Assembly: GCF_000330725.2 (NCBI RefSeq)
Contig: NZ_AMZY02000007.1
Coordinates: 124,001-188,000 of the forward strand
Length of the DNA stretch: 64,000 bases
From: Mariniradius saccharolyticus AK6
GTDB taxonomy: Bacteria; Bacteroidota; Bacteroidia; Cytophagales; Cyclobacteriaceae
Direction of reading: 5' to 3'
Shown: positions 19,345-29,552 of the stretch, one piece after another
How the letters are laid out: each line of letters starts with the position of its first letter
Numbering within the stretch: the first letter of the stretch is position 1
Program-made: the position numbers and the translations under genes
The notes under the pieces: generated by a model
What the model was told of the DNA's origin: nothing
The model's database searches: none
The model's input: only the letters and a program-made list of their open reading frames with translations

Positions 19345-19743
19345 ATGAGGCAGTACCTGGCCAAGATTGCGCTTGTCGTAAAGGACTACGATGAAGCCAT
19401 TGATTTTTACACCCGTAAGCTGAAATTCACCTTGCTTGAAGATACGCCGATGTCGGAAACCAAGCGCTGGGTGAGGATTTGCCCGCCGGGATCGGGTGGG
19501 GAGAATTGTGAAATTTTGCTTGCCAAAGCTGTCGGACCTGAACAAAACCAAGCGATCGGCAACCAAACTGGTGGACGGGTTTTCCTTTTCCTCCACACCG
19601 ACGATTTTGAGCGGGACTACCAAAACCTGATTGACCATGGCGTGCATATCGTCCGCCCCAAATCGGAGGAAGCATATGGGAAAGTGGCCGTTTTTGCGGA
19701 TTTGTATGGAAATCTCTGGGACTTGATCCAGCCCCTTTCATGA
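19345..19743 (+). CDS. VOC (glyoxalase/bleomycin-resistance) family protein
   Basis: A 132-residue single VOC domain with the typical opening YLAKIALVVKDYDEAIDFYTRKLKF and closing GKVAVFADLYGNLWDLIQP, where the final acidic/aromatic strand lies. VOC proteins are metal-dependent lyases, dioxygenases or binding proteins; the specific reaction cannot be told. Its stop overlaps the next gene by four bases (ATGA), a sign of translational coupling. Confidence 0.9.
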   Translation: MRQYLAKIALVVKDYDEAIDFYTRKLKFTLLEDTPMSETKRWVRICPPGSGGENCEILLAKAVGPEQNQAIGNQTGGRVFLFLHTDDFERDYQNLIDHGVHIVRPKSEEAYGKVAVFADLYGNLWDLIQPLS

Positions 19744-20318
19744 AATCCCGAAGCATTTTCTTGGCGAAAGGAATTAGCTTTTTGGGCCACCCGCTCATTT
19801 TGGGTACGGCATATGTGGCTTGGATGAGCTTTTTGAATTTACCGAGAAGCCAAGCTTGGTGTATAACACTTGCGGTTGTCCTCACGCTGACCTTGCCCAT
19901 CACGGTCCATAATTGGCGAAAGTTGAAATCGGGCGCCTATGCCAATTTCGACGTATCAGACCAAAACCAACGGAAAGGATTCTATCCCGTTGCAATCGGG
20001 CTTTTTTTGGCATTGATACTTGTCCTTTGGCTGATGGATGTCCCCAAGGAAGTCATCTACCATACCCTTTTGGTGCTTGGCATGGTAGGTTTGATGGCGC
20101 TTGTAAACAGAAAAATCAAAGCTTCACTGCATGCCGCTATCGCGCTTTTTATCACTGTGAATTGCTTCACCCTCGGAATATTTCCTGGAATCGGCATCAC
20201 CTTTTTTAGCTTGGCCATTGCCTGGTCTCGGTGGAGACTTGGCCGGCATTCCCTGCATGAAATCGCTATCGGATCGGTATTTGGTACGGTGTTTGGATTG
20301 CTAGCGGTCGGGATATGA
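19740..20318 (+). CDS. PAP2-like integral membrane protein
   Basis: A 192-residue protein with about six membrane segments. The C-terminal half has SLHAAIALFITVN and AWSRWRLGRHSLHEIAIGSVFG, which match the second and third phosphatase motifs of the PAP2 family (SxxxH, and SRxxxxxHxxxD, with His kept and Glu in place of Asp). The KxxxxxxRP motif I cannot see, so it may be a divergent or inactive relative of lipid phosphatases. It overlaps the VOC gene by 4 bases (ATGA). Confidence 0.65.
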   Translation: MKSRSIFLAKGISFLGHPLILGTAYVAWMSFLNLPRSQAWCITLAVVLTLTLPITVHNWRKLKSGAYANFDVSDQNQRKGFYPVAIGLFLALILVLWLMDVPKEVIYHTLLVLGMVGLMALVNRKIKASLHAAIALFITVNCFTLGIFPGIGITFFSLAIAWSRWRLGRHSLHEIAIGSVFGTVFGLLAVGI

Positions 20319-20344
20319 TAGGTCAACAGACCAGACGACACCTT

Positions 20345-21709
20345 TTACCGCTTTTCCACAATCAGCACCCAGTCATTTCCCTTTCCAGACGATGGCGGCG
20401 CGACTGAATTTTTCCCTTTTACCAACTGCGGACCAGTATAAGGAAAGCTTACACCTGTACGCGGGTCAAACCAAGCCGCCTTTAGCTTGCGGCCCTTCAG
20501 GGATGAAAAATCCAATTCGGTAGTATCACCCATCGGAAAATACACCATCGCATAAGCACCCTTAGCCTCTCTGGTCGCTATCACAAAATGTTCGTCATCT
20601 TCCTGCGGACTTGCTACTATATCCCAATCTGGAATACGTGAAAAATAGGCTCTTGAAAGCATTAGGTTCTTTAAATGCTTCACTTGATTGGCCATCGGAA
20701 GATCGAGAGAAACCTGCCAGGGCCGCAGCGGCCCATTTATCGGTTGCCTATCCAGAGTAAACATCTGCCAAACCGCATGACAACCATAGCTTTGACCTGC
20801 GGCGCCGGCAAAAACGTTCCAGTACATAATCCTGCGGATATCATCCGCCACGGAGTATCCAAGCTCCTTGGCATTGAAACAGTTGGGATGCTCCTCGTAC
20901 AGCGGCTCTCCGTCGATGGTAGGCTTGGCCGGGTTCAGCTTATAGTCGTGCTGGATCTTTCGGTAGGTAGGCTGATTGGGACAATGTCCGGTTTGGTGCA
21001 TGTTAAAATCCAGCCAATCCTGCTTGTGAAACCAGTTGGACGAACCTCCCGGGGACGTCGGCTGTGGATGGAAGGTCCGTAGGATTGGGTTTCGTTTATT
21101 GGCAGACGCCTCTATTCCCTTTGCCATTTCTGTCCAGACTTGTTCATCCTTCGATCCTTTGCGTGGATTACGATCACCACCAATCACCCAAATCAGGTTT
21201 TTCTTTTCTGCATACCTTGCCCCAATCCATTTGCCGTATTCATACGCATTTTTCTCATTGAATATCTCCGGTCCAACTCCCCAATTATCCTTAAAAAGCT
21301 TGTCGCCCCAAGTCGGCAACAATGCGACATGGATCCCTTTTGCAGCCGCCATGTCTATCACTTCGTCGACGTAGCGCCAATACTTCTCGTTCATGCGCAT
21401 CCGGTCAAAGTTTTCAAAAGGGACTTCACCATAGGAATTTGGACCATTTACCCCATCCAACTCGGCCAGGGCAACTGCATGAACCACATTGAATCCCTGC
21501 TCTGCACGCATGCTGAGGTACATATCAGCCTCTTCCCGAGTGGTCCGATGGAAGAGTTCCCAAGCCGTATCGGCCATCCAAAAAAAAGGAGTGTCATCCG
21601 CTTGGGCCAAAAAACGCTTGTTGTCTGAAATCTTGATGGGACCGTTGACCTGTCCTGAAGCAAAGGGCACTACCGCCCAAAGGCAAAGAATGATGAGAAG
21701 CTTTTTCAT
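20345..21709 (-). CDS. secreted DUF4038 / GH140-like glycoside hydrolase
   Basis: A 454-residue protein counted from the ATG at 21709, where a clean signal peptide begins (MKKLLIILCLWAVVPFASGQ); the open frame extends 45 bases upstream without benefit. The domain DUF4038 (apiosidase-like, GH140-like TIM barrel) is seen in FFWMADTAWELFHRTTREEAD, IHVALLPTWGDK, LIWVIGGDRNPRK and TIDGEPLYEEHPNCF, with the acidic residues (Asp in GGDRN, Glu in DGEPLYE) as likely catalytic pair. A C-terminal beta domain of the putative collagen-binding type follows (ARGAYAMVYFPMG-like, FDPRTG). It probably releases a side-chain sugar from plant or algal polysaccharide. The MFS transporter gene lies just upstream on the same strand, separated by a terminator. 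Confidence 0.85.
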   Translation of the reverse strand: MKKLLIILCLWAVVPFASGQVNGPIKISDNKRFLAQADDTPFFWMADTAWELFHRTTREEADMYLSMRAEQGFNVVHAVALAELDGVNGPNSYGEVPFENFDRMRMNEKYWRYVDEVIDMAAAKGIHVALLPTWGDKLFKDNWGVGPEIFNEKNAYEYGKWIGARYAEKKNLIWVIGGDRNPRKGSKDEQVWTEMAKGIEASANKRNPILRTFHPQPTSPGGSSNWFHKQDWLDFNMHQTGHCPNQPTYRKIQHDYKLNPAKPTIDGEPLYEEHPNCFNAKELGYSVADDIRRIMYWNVFAGAAGQSYGCHAVWQMFTLDRQPINGPLRPWQVSLDLPMANQVKHLKNLMLSRAYFSRIPDWDIVASPQEDDEHFVIATREAKGAYAMVYFPMGDTTELDFSSLKGRKLKAAWFDPRTGVSFPYTGPQLVKGKNSVAPPSSGKGNDWVLIVEKR

Positions 21710-21723
21710 GAGGCTAAATATAT

Positions 21724-21751
21724 AAAAAAAGGCGGCCGATTGGCCGCCTTT
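21724..21751 (-). terminator. rho-independent terminator of the MFS gene
   Basis: A perfect 10-bp GC-rich stem (21728-21737 with 21742-21751), a 4-base loop and, read on the minus strand, a run of seven T. It lies between the transporter stop and the glycosidase start, so the two may be only partly co-transcribed. Confidence 0.9.
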
Positions 21752-21769
21752 CATGGGATTCAGGTCCTT

Positions 21770-22993
21770 CTAGTGCGCGGCAGCCGCAACTTTCGCGTTC
21801 TTCTGCCAGATAAAGAAGATGATGAACAGGACTATCAAAATCGCTGGGAAAGACACCATCTTCAAAAGTGTTGCCTGACCTGCAGCTAGCTCGAGCGCAT
21901 CTCCAGTCAAGCCTGCAGCTTCTTGTTCCAATCTTGAAGTATCAATCCAACGACCAATGATCGGCTGGAATATCGCGGTGGAGAACATTCCCACACCACC
22001 GATGATCGACATACCTAAGGCGCCACTCAATGGCACTCTCTGCGCAACCGCACCCACCATCACAGGCCAGAAATAGCAGACACCAATAGCAAAGAAGATC
22101 GCCGCCAAATAAGCCATCTCACCTTGGACGACTGAAAACAGGTATACGCCTATTGAAGCGAAAATTGCACCGCCCAGCAAAACACCAGTTTGGCCCAATG
22201 CCTTCACGACCGGACCTGCGAAAAATCTTCCAACAGCCATCACACCAGTGGTCAATGCCAAAATCAACATTCCGCTGGCGCCCGTGCTGCTCAATACGAT
22301 ATTTGCCCACTGTTGCGGTCCAAACTCGGTGATGGCAGTAAGCGCCATGGCAAAGAACAAGAAGATGAATACTGGCGAGAACATCGCTTTGATATTGCTG
22401 GCTACAGATGTAACACCCTCGACAGTTGGCTTAGGAAATGCCTTTCCAAAGAAAATACCTGCGTAAATCACCGTAGGGATCATCAAAACCCACATTTGAG
22501 CCTGCCAGCTAAAGCCGCCATCTGTCATAAACTTAGAAATCAAGCTGCCCAAGACGATGCCGCCAGGGAACCACATGTGGAAGCGGTTGAGCATTTTATT
22601 CAGCTTGTCACCGGAATACATGTCGGCGATCATCGGGTTACAGGCAGCTTCTGTACATCCGTTTCCGAAGCCAATAAACAAGGTGGAAATCAGTAATCCA
22701 GTGTAGCCGCCTGCATAGATCGTCAAAACGATACCCAGTGTATGGGCTACAAAAGCCACCTGCATGATCACTTTGGGGCCAATGGAGTGATAAAGCAGGC
22801 CACCCAAAATCATGGAAATCGGGAAGCCCAAGAACCACATGGAGTTGATAAAGCCCAGTTGCTCGGCGGAAAGGCCAAATTGTTCACCCAGTTGGGGAAG
22901 GATACCTGCCCTGATCGCAAAAGTGAAAGCGGTGGTAATCAGCGCAAAACAGCTTGCATTGAACAGGGCACTTCGATTGATGTTTTCGTTCAT
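21770..22993 (-). CDS. MFS transporter
   Basis: A 407-residue major facilitator with about 12 membrane segments, counted from the ATG at 22993 (MNENINRSALFNASCFALI); the frame opens 51 bases earlier. Visible marks include the first-half loop GGLLYHSIGPKVIMQ, and charged-residue-poor helices typical of sugar and organic-acid porters. Its neighbour downstream is a secreted glycosidase, so uptake of a released sugar is a reasonable guess. A terminator follows. Substrate unproven. Confidence 0.88.
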   Translation of the reverse strand: MNENINRSALFNASCFALITTAFTFAIRAGILPQLGEQFGLSAEQLGFINSMWFLGFPISMILGGLLYHSIGPKVIMQVAFVAHTLGIVLTIYAGGYTGLLISTLFIGFGNGCTEAACNPMIADMYSGDKLNKMLNRFHMWFPGGIVLGSLISKFMTDGGFSWQAQMWVLMIPTVIYAGIFFGKAFPKPTVEGVTSVASNIKAMFSPVFIFLFFAMALTAITEFGPQQWANIVLSSTGASGMLILALTTGVMAVGRFFAGPVVKALGQTGVLLGGAIFASIGVYLFSVVQGEMAYLAAIFFAIGVCYFWPVMVGAVAQRVPLSGALGMSIIGGVGMFSTAIFQPIIGRWIDTSRLEQEAAGLTGDALELAAGQATLLKMVSFPAILIVLFIIFFIWQKNAKVAAAAH

Positions 22994-23139
22994 ATTCGTC
23001 GGGTTTAAAGGTTGAATTGACTTATTTAAAGGATGATTTTGCAAATTTTCCTGTCAAGATAAAAAAATCTACATAATTGCCTTTGACCTTTAAAAAAATT
23101 TTAAAAAACTCTCATCCAGCTTTTTTTATTCCGAACCAA

Positions 23140-25848
23140 TCAATCCAAAATCACGAGCTTCTGGACAAACTTTTTCTCCAATCCAAACCTGTTGCTTTTG
23201 ATGACGAATGTCGCAGTATAAGAGCCAAGGGGAACGAACTTCCCATTTACAGTTCCATCCCAAGGGCAAAAAACCACCCTGGATTGCACGTTTTGGCCTT
23301 GGCAATAATGAACAAGCTGCCCATTCCTGTTGTGAATCCAGATTTCGGCTTGCTCCACGGCATCATTGACATAAACTTCAAATTGCTTGTTGGGATTGCG
23401 CAATTCCATCGCGTTGGTAGCAACAAACTGGAAAGTGCAATCCTCAAAAGTGGAAAATTCAGCTTCAAATGAACATCCGTCGGCGTTGGTGACGATCAGG
23501 GTATAATTGCCTGCTGATCTCAAATTATACTCAGCATCAGTTGATACAAGATCACCGTCGCGGTACCACTCATAGGACACAAAGGTTCCGGGCCGAACGA
23601 TTTCACCATATCCCGATTCTGTACAGATTGAATAGGCCGGTAGGACTTCCGGCCTCGCTTCGTCCTGACTTTCCAAAACCAAAAGCATGTTTCGGCCGAT
23701 TTCACATCCCGCACGATTGAAAACAGCCACTTCATAAGTGCCTTCCAAATCAGCGGCAATTGCACGCTCATTTTCAAACTGGGTCAAAAACACCTGATTG
23801 TTGTTGGGATCAATATAAATCCATTCGATCCTTTCCACTTCGTCGAAATCCGTTTCAAGTGTCACGGTAGCTGCTTGCCCCGGACAAATAAAGCCCGCGG
23901 TCAGCGTCACAGGTACCTCAAAAACCGGCGCACGAACCGTAAATGGTTTAGGATTGAAGTCACAAGCCACAGAACCACGAGGCTGCACATCCAAGTAGAA
24001 GTTGGCGTAGGCAACAGGGAACCATGTTTCTCCCCTGCCGACGATATTGAAGTTTTCATCGTACCAGCGTATCGAAACATCATCCACATTGGCACCAAAC
24101 AACTCCGCGCGGTAGACTTTATTGCCAAAACAATCCTCACTTTCCAAAATCGGCTCAAATTCCGGCGCATCCATATTTACCACCGTAAATGTCCTGGAAG
24201 CAGTACAGCCCGATGCCGGATTGTCCAGGCTTCTACCGGTCAAGGTATACGTACCAGGAATAGATATCTGAAATGAGTCCCCGGTATTTCGCGTGGATTC
24301 AACACCATTCGGTTCAGTCAAAGTAAAGCTGAGGTTATCGGTTGTTGCTGGGGTAAAAGGTGTTGGACCACAAATCCTCAGTACGTCGGGAACAGAAAAG
24401 GAAACGTTGTTGGCTGGAGGAATCGTCAAGAGGCTTGGGGCTGGATTTTTGCAGCCATTCGGTGCAATAAATTCCAAGGCATAATCGCCGGCCGAGGTCG
24501 GAATTTCCCAAACAGTCTGGTTATTGATATTACCCGTGGCAATCTGCGTCCCGACATTGTCCACAAGTCTAAATGAACCTGTAAATGGACCATTGAGAAA
24601 GGTCACACGAATCATCCCATTTACCCTTGCTGCCGGTGAACAGCTCTCACCGATCAAATCGACAGTAAACTGCATGCCAGTGGGAGGGTTGGAATTTGGA
24701 ACGATCACCACCTCGTTACGTGCACAGCCCCCTACCCTCGTTTCAATCGTATAAATGCCAGGATATAAGCCTGAGAAGTTCCTGACCTCGCCTGCTGCTA
24801 GATTACCTGCAACCAAAGCCAGTTCCGGAATACGCAATTCATCCAATGCGGAAATAGCAGTGAAAGAAAAACTCCCATTCGGTGTGATACAATCCGTCGA
24901 AGGCGTCGGGGTACTGACCGCAAAATCCGGCCGCTCCGTCACCGTGAAGTAAATATCCCTTTGGGAAACACAGTTTGGAAATTGAGGTGATTGTGACCTA
25001 AAAATGACCCTGTACTGGCCCGGGCCGTCCAAATCATCCTCCGTGTCAATATCGAGACCAAATCCCGGTAGGATGTAGGACCAGTTGGGAACGCCTACTT
25101 TTTGGATCTCCCATTCTCCCTCGAGCGGCGTATCCAAAGAAACCGTCAAATTGCCTCCCATACAAACCGAATCATCCGAGACCGAAAGTCTGAAATCCTG
25201 TGGCTGTCCGACGAAGGTACCTCCATTAACCGTGCATTCCCTGCCTCCGGATTGATTTGTTAGATAGAGCGTGACGTAATAATAGCCCTCGACAGAAACA
25301 ACCAACTCGTTTTGGTTTCCGACAATGTCGCCCGCCGAATTGGTCCATTCGAAGGTATATTGGGAAAGATTGGGCATATTTGGATCGACCGCGGTTACGG
25401 TCGTGGGAGTGTCTCCGCACAAAAGGTAATCCGGCTTGATTGTGATTGTAGGGCCTTGGATGACCGAAAGGTTTTTACTCCCCGTAAAAATGATGTCATT
25501 TCCACGACGCACACTCAAATTGACTACATAAACTCCCAATTCAGAAAACGTGACCGAAATATTCTGAAAGGTTGCCCCTCCACTTCTGGCGAAATGCTCA
25601 CTGCCATTGGGATGGGTGATCGACCAAGTATAAACGTCCGTGACAGGATTACCTGCGCCTGAAAACTCAGCCATCGCGGAACCGAAAATGATACACAAGT
25701 TGTCTGGGCCGATCAACTCGGGCTGATTGAAGTATTCACCGGTCATGGGAAATGTGAGTTCATTTGCTTGTACGGCTCTTTGCGAAGCCCAAAAGCAAAC
25801 GAAAAACAGAAAAAAGACCTTCAAAAGGTACTTGTTAAAAACCGACAT
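23140..25848 (-). CDS. secreted gliding-motility-type protein with T9SS type B sorting domain (902 residues)
   Basis: An adhesin-like exported protein. It has a signal peptide (about residues 1-28), a PKD-like domain beginning near GPDNLCIIFGS, a chain of immunoglobulin-like modules with regular pairs of Cys, and a C-terminal CHU_C/gliding-motility-associated domain (FEVYVNDAVEQAEIWIHNRNGQLVHY to GSYTATFVIKSNRF). Such proteins are carried across the outer membrane by T9SS and sit on the cell surface. Module order and motifs (SEDCFGNKVYRAELFGAN, VSFSVPDVLRICGPTPF, PSYSIC-type) match the two larger paralogues upstream at 26.1-36.1 kb. No enzymatic domain is visible. No obvious promoter of high quality; leader shares CTATCTCGCA with the next paralogue. 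Confidence 0.9.
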   Translation of the reverse strand: MSVFNKYLLKVFFLFFVCFWASQRAVQANELTFPMTGEYFNQPELIGPDNLCIIFGSAMAEFSGAGNPVTDVYTWSITHPNGSEHFARSGGATFQNISVTFSELGVYVVNLSVRRGNDIIFTGSKNLSVIQGPTITIKPDYLLCGDTPTTVTAVDPNMPNLSQYTFEWTNSAGDIVGNQNELVVSVEGYYYVTLYLTNQSGGRECTVNGGTFVGQPQDFRLSVSDDSVCMGGNLTVSLDTPLEGEWEIQKVGVPNWSYILPGFGLDIDTEDDLDGPGQYRVIFRSQSPQFPNCVSQRDIYFTVTERPDFAVSTPTPSTDCITPNGSFSFTAISALDELRIPELALVAGNLAAGEVRNFSGLYPGIYTIETRVGGCARNEVVIVPNSNPPTGMQFTVDLIGESCSPAARVNGMIRVTFLNGPFTGSFRLVDNVGTQIATGNINNQTVWEIPTSAGDYALEFIAPNGCKNPAPSLLTIPPANNVSFSVPDVLRICGPTPFTPATTDNLSFTLTEPNGVESTRNTGDSFQISIPGTYTLTGRSLDNPASGCTASRTFTVVNMDAPEFEPILESEDCFGNKVYRAELFGANVDDVSIRWYDENFNIVGRGETWFPVAYANFYLDVQPRGSVACDFNPKPFTVRAPVFEVPVTLTAGFICPGQAATVTLETDFDEVERIEWIYIDPNNNQVFLTQFENERAIAADLEGTYEVAVFNRAGCEIGRNMLLVLESQDEARPEVLPAYSICTESGYGEIVRPGTFVSYEWYRDGDLVSTDAEYNLRSAGNYTLIVTNADGCSFEAEFSTFEDCTFQFVATNAMELRNPNKQFEVYVNDAVEQAEIWIHNRNGQLVHYCQGQNVQSRVVFCPWDGTVNGKFVPLGSYTATFVIKSNRFGLEKKFVQKLVILD

Positions 25849-25982
25849 GGTAACAAAAGGGGTGACAGTTTTGCGAGATAGCTACTACTTTCAACCCAAA
25901 TAAACAAACAAAAAAGATACCAGCAATCCTAAAAAGTGAAAAATTTTTCGACTAAACCAAGACAATTAATATACTGAAAAAC

Positions 25983-26041
25983 AGGATTTTGCGATTAATT
26001 TTAGTGAATTAGTTTAATAAATAGACCAATAACAAAATCCT
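25983..26041 (-). terminator. possible terminator after the 1156-residue protein gene
   Basis: Read on the minus strand, AGGATTTTG (26041-26033) can pair with CAAAATCCT (25991-25983), followed by GTTTTTC. The loop of about 41 bases is long, so this is a weak call. Confidence 0.3.
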
Positions 26042-26081
26042 ATCTTTCAACTCCAAGTATCCCGTTTCAAACTCTCAGGCA

Positions 26082-29000
26082 TCATTCCAACACCGTCAGC
26101 GAAGACCAAATCGATTTTTCGTCGTCTTCGACATTATTTTTGTACCTAATTTTTACTGCATATGATCCGGGTTGGACATAAGCGCCATTGAAGATCCCGG
26201 ACCATTCGATCACGTTTTGTTTGGCATCTACATTCGTTCCGAAAAATACGAGCTGCCCCCAATTATTGTAAATCCAAACTTCCAGTTTGTCCACCAAGGG
26301 ATTTTGATAAATCCTGAATGTCCTTTGGGAATCACCGAGCCTCATACCCGTCGTATGCGTGACTTTCATTTCGCAATCCTCTACCACCCTGAATTCCTTT
26401 TCGAAAACACAGCCTTCCCATGAGGTCACCCTGATGGTATAAACCCCAAGCTCCCGAGGTGAAAACACCGCTTCCTCGCTTACCACTCGGTCCCCCAGAA
26501 TCCACTGATAGGCCTGGAAACTGCCGGGGTTGATTTCAGTCGTTTCACCAAATTTGACACAAATGTTATAAACAGGTTCAACTTCCGGCCTCACCTCGTC
26601 GGTACTGCGCATGACCATTAACAAATCGGAACCCACCAAGCATCCGAGTTTGTTGAAGACCTGTGCCTCATAAGTGCCTTCTTTTGACGTCTCGATTTCA
26701 AATTGATTTTTGAAGGCAGCCAATTCTGAACGATTGCCCGCAAAATCCTCGAAAAACCAAACAATGCTTCCAACAAGTTCGGCCTCTGTCGCAATCGTTA
26801 CCGTGACAAAGTCCCCATTCGGACACAGTGGTGTGGCATCCAGCCTGACATCGAGTGAGGTAACCGGCTCGAAAACTTCAAATTCCTTGGCGTTGGGCAG
26901 CGGGCAGGCCAGACTGCCCAAAGGCCTCACTTCCAAACCGAATATTCCAAAACTCTCCGGAGTGACTGTTGCCCCCCTGCCGACGAGTTCGCCTTTTTCA
27001 TTGTACCAGTAGAAATCAACTGTTGCCGGATCCTTTCCAAAAAGGTCTGCCCCATAGGTGATCTTGCCGTCACATTTCTGTTCGACAACGATCGGATCAA
27101 ATGGGAAGGGCTCAAATCTTGAAACAACAATCTCTTTTGTCAAGGGGCAAAGAAAACGGTCTGGGTCAGCACTGCTTGCGGTCAATGTATAGGTTCCAGG
27201 CTTTTCTATTCTGAGCCTTTGACCTAGATCCATCAACAACAACCCGCCATCTGGATCTTTCACTTCAAATCGGATCGGAAGACTGGAAATCGGCTCAATT
27301 TCAAAGAAATCGCAAATCACCATGGATTCCGGAATCTCAAAATCAGCCAAATCTTGGCTTGTCGATACAGTCAAAAATTCCCGCCCAACTTCACAACCCT
27401 GTTCATTGTACATGACTGCCTCATAGGTTCCAGGCTTGCTGACGCTGATTTCCCGCAAATCGAGGTAATTCTCAAGCGATTCCTGACGCCCGCTTTGGTC
27501 GATGTACAACCAGACGATCTTTTTCACAATGTCAAAATCCGTCGTAAGCTCGAGCGTTGTCTGGGTGCCTGGACACAGTACCCCTGATTTCAATTCCGCA
27601 GCGACCTCCAAAACGGACCTTTCAATCATAAATGGCTTGGGTGGCACTGGACAAACCTCAGAGTCCTTTGGCTGAACATCGAGTTTGAATTCTCCAAAAG
27701 AAGTCGGGAATAGAAACTGCTCCGTGCCCACGACCTCGTTTTTCTCATTGAACCAGCGGATATTGACCTTGCTGGGGTCCGCACCAAAGAGATTGACTCG
27801 GTATTGTTTGTTACCAAAACAATCCGTAGACACCAACTCTGGCTCATATTCAATGGGATTGGTCAATCGCACAAAAAAGCTCAATTCCCGAGGACACAAT
27901 CCATCTACGGTGTTTTCGTCCAAACCAAGGATGGTGTATTCTCCTTCCTGATCGAGCCGGAAGGATTCCCCTTTCGACTTGGTCACTACCTGGTTGTCGG
28001 GATAAGTCAAGCGGAAAAAAAGGTTTTGGCTGGTGTTGGGAACAAAATCGTAGTAGCTGCAAACGGTGAAACGGTCTGGCACGGAGAAATTGACCTGGCC
28101 CTTGGTCCGAATGACTATCCGATTGGCCGCCGGAAAAACGCAGCCGGTTGGATTCGCTATTTCGAGAAAGTAAGTTCCAGCGGGTGCATTGATTTCGAAA
28201 TCCTGGGTATTGTCAAGCTGGCCCGAACGGATCACAGTGCCCGTAGAGCTGAGTAGCCTGAAAGAACCTTTGAATCCGCCCTGCGTCATGCGAATTCTGA
28301 TCTTTCCGTCCACCTTGCCACTTTCATTACAGGTTTCGTCAACCACTTCGGCGACTTGGAACTGCATTTCAGCCGGCGGATTTTGCAGGGGAACGACAAG
28401 GACACGGGTTCTTCCGCAGGAACCGAGGCTTCCTGATGCCCTGTACAAACCCGGCGCCAAGCCCGAAACCTTGAAAGTCTCCCCTTTTTTGACATTTTCA
28501 AATCGCGCGATCTCCGTGTTGTCCCTTCTCAGGCGCAGCAAAGTCAAGTCAGTCAATGCCTCCAAAACCAACTCCCCATTTCTAGCATCACAGGCATCCG
28601 CAGGCTTTTCCAAACGCATGGCAACATCGCCAGTCTCGAACACATTCAAGGCCACGGATTCTGAAAGCTTGCAATAGCGCTTCTCGGAATTGTCGACTTC
28701 AAAAATGATCTTGTAACTTCCAGGTCCGCCCATTGAATTGCTCAAAAAGTCGATCCTACTACCTTCCCCGATTAGACGCTTATCCTCGGACCCTTCCAGT
28801 TGAGCATACCAAGTACCAAAAACACCCGAACCCGCATTGAGGCGAATTTGCGCTTGTCCCTCACAAACATTTTGCGTGTTGATACTTACCTTAAAATCTT
28901 TGGGGATGTAAACAAAAGTATTGATGCTAAAGGGGCAAGTCTCGTTGCCAAATTCATCAAGCAAGGCAAAAATCACGGTGTATCTACCTTCTTTCGAAAC

Positions 29001-29552
29001 TGTGATTTCATTGGAATTTCCGATAGTTTTTCCACTTTGATCCTGCCATTGGATCTTAAGTTTGTCCTTTTGTGCGGAACTCGGATCGACCAAACTTAGT
29101 GTTGCTGTACCCGCTTCACAGAGCAGATAGCTGTTTTGGATTACCAAATCAGCCCCAGGATTTATCTTAACTGTCTTTTTATCCGAAAAGACAGGATCAA
29201 CCCCCCGTCTCACTTCCAATTCAATGGTGTAGACCCCGATTTCGGAAAAAGTATGGCTGAAAGTCTGGAAACCACCTTCCCTGTCTACCAAAACCGTTCC
29301 GTCTTCTTTCAGTACCTTCCAGCGAAAGACGTCTGTCATATCTCCTCCACCAAAAAAATCCCCGATAACACTGCCATAATAAAGACAAAGTTCATCCGGT
29401 CCAGCAATACCCCATTGAAGCATCTCTGTGGGATCGATCGTGTCACTATCGTTCAGATTTGGTGCAAACGCTGGTGCATTGGCCGAAGCAAATCGGACAA
29501 AAAGGAATGCGTACAACGCAATAAAACGAAAAAACAAAACCTTCTGATACAT
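26082..29552 (-). CDS. secreted gliding-motility-type protein with T9SS type B sorting domain (1156 residues)
   Basis: Paralogue of the 902-residue protein downstream, with the same order: signal peptide (ending near FASANA), PKD-like domain starting GPDELCLYYGS, Cys-bearing immunoglobulin-like modules, and a C-terminal CHU_C domain (YQNPLVDKLEVWIYNNWGQ onward). It is longer because a block of about 180-200 residues is present twice: copy 1 around VSTDCFGNKQYRVNLFGADP through TVSTSQD, copy 2 around VEQKCDGKITYGADLFGKDP through MVMRSTDE. Predicted to be exported by T9SS and exposed on the surface, perhaps as an adhesin. A good promoter lies just upstream. Confidence 0.9.
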   Translation of the reverse strand: MYQKVLFFRFIALYAFLFVRFASANAPAFAPNLNDSDTIDPTEMLQWGIAGPDELCLYYGSVIGDFFGGGDMTDVFRWKVLKEDGTVLVDREGGFQTFSHTFSEIGVYTIELEVRRGVDPVFSDKKTVKINPGADLVIQNSYLLCEAGTATLSLVDPSSAQKDKLKIQWQDQSGKTIGNSNEITVSKEGRYTVIFALLDEFGNETCPFSINTFVYIPKDFKVSINTQNVCEGQAQIRLNAGSGVFGTWYAQLEGSEDKRLIGEGSRIDFLSNSMGGPGSYKIIFEVDNSEKRYCKLSESVALNVFETGDVAMRLEKPADACDARNGELVLEALTDLTLLRLRRDNTEIARFENVKKGETFKVSGLAPGLYRASGSLGSCGRTRVLVVPLQNPPAEMQFQVAEVVDETCNESGKVDGKIRIRMTQGGFKGSFRLLSSTGTVIRSGQLDNTQDFEINAPAGTYFLEIANPTGCVFPAANRIVIRTKGQVNFSVPDRFTVCSYYDFVPNTSQNLFFRLTYPDNQVVTKSKGESFRLDQEGEYTILGLDENTVDGLCPRELSFFVRLTNPIEYEPELVSTDCFGNKQYRVNLFGADPSKVNIRWFNEKNEVVGTEQFLFPTSFGEFKLDVQPKDSEVCPVPPKPFMIERSVLEVAAELKSGVLCPGTQTTLELTTDFDIVKKIVWLYIDQSGRQESLENYLDLREISVSKPGTYEAVMYNEQGCEVGREFLTVSTSQDLADFEIPESMVICDFFEIEPISSLPIRFEVKDPDGGLLLMDLGQRLRIEKPGTYTLTASSADPDRFLCPLTKEIVVSRFEPFPFDPIVVEQKCDGKITYGADLFGKDPATVDFYWYNEKGELVGRGATVTPESFGIFGLEVRPLGSLACPLPNAKEFEVFEPVTSLDVRLDATPLCPNGDFVTVTIATEAELVGSIVWFFEDFAGNRSELAAFKNQFEIETSKEGTYEAQVFNKLGCLVGSDLLMVMRSTDEVRPEVEPVYNICVKFGETTEINPGSFQAYQWILGDRVVSEEAVFSPRELGVYTIRVTSWEGCVFEKEFRVVEDCEMKVTHTTGMRLGDSQRTFRIYQNPLVDKLEVWIYNNWGQLVFFGTNVDAKQNVIEWSGIFNGAYVQPGSYAVKIRYKNNVEDDEKSIWSSLTVLE

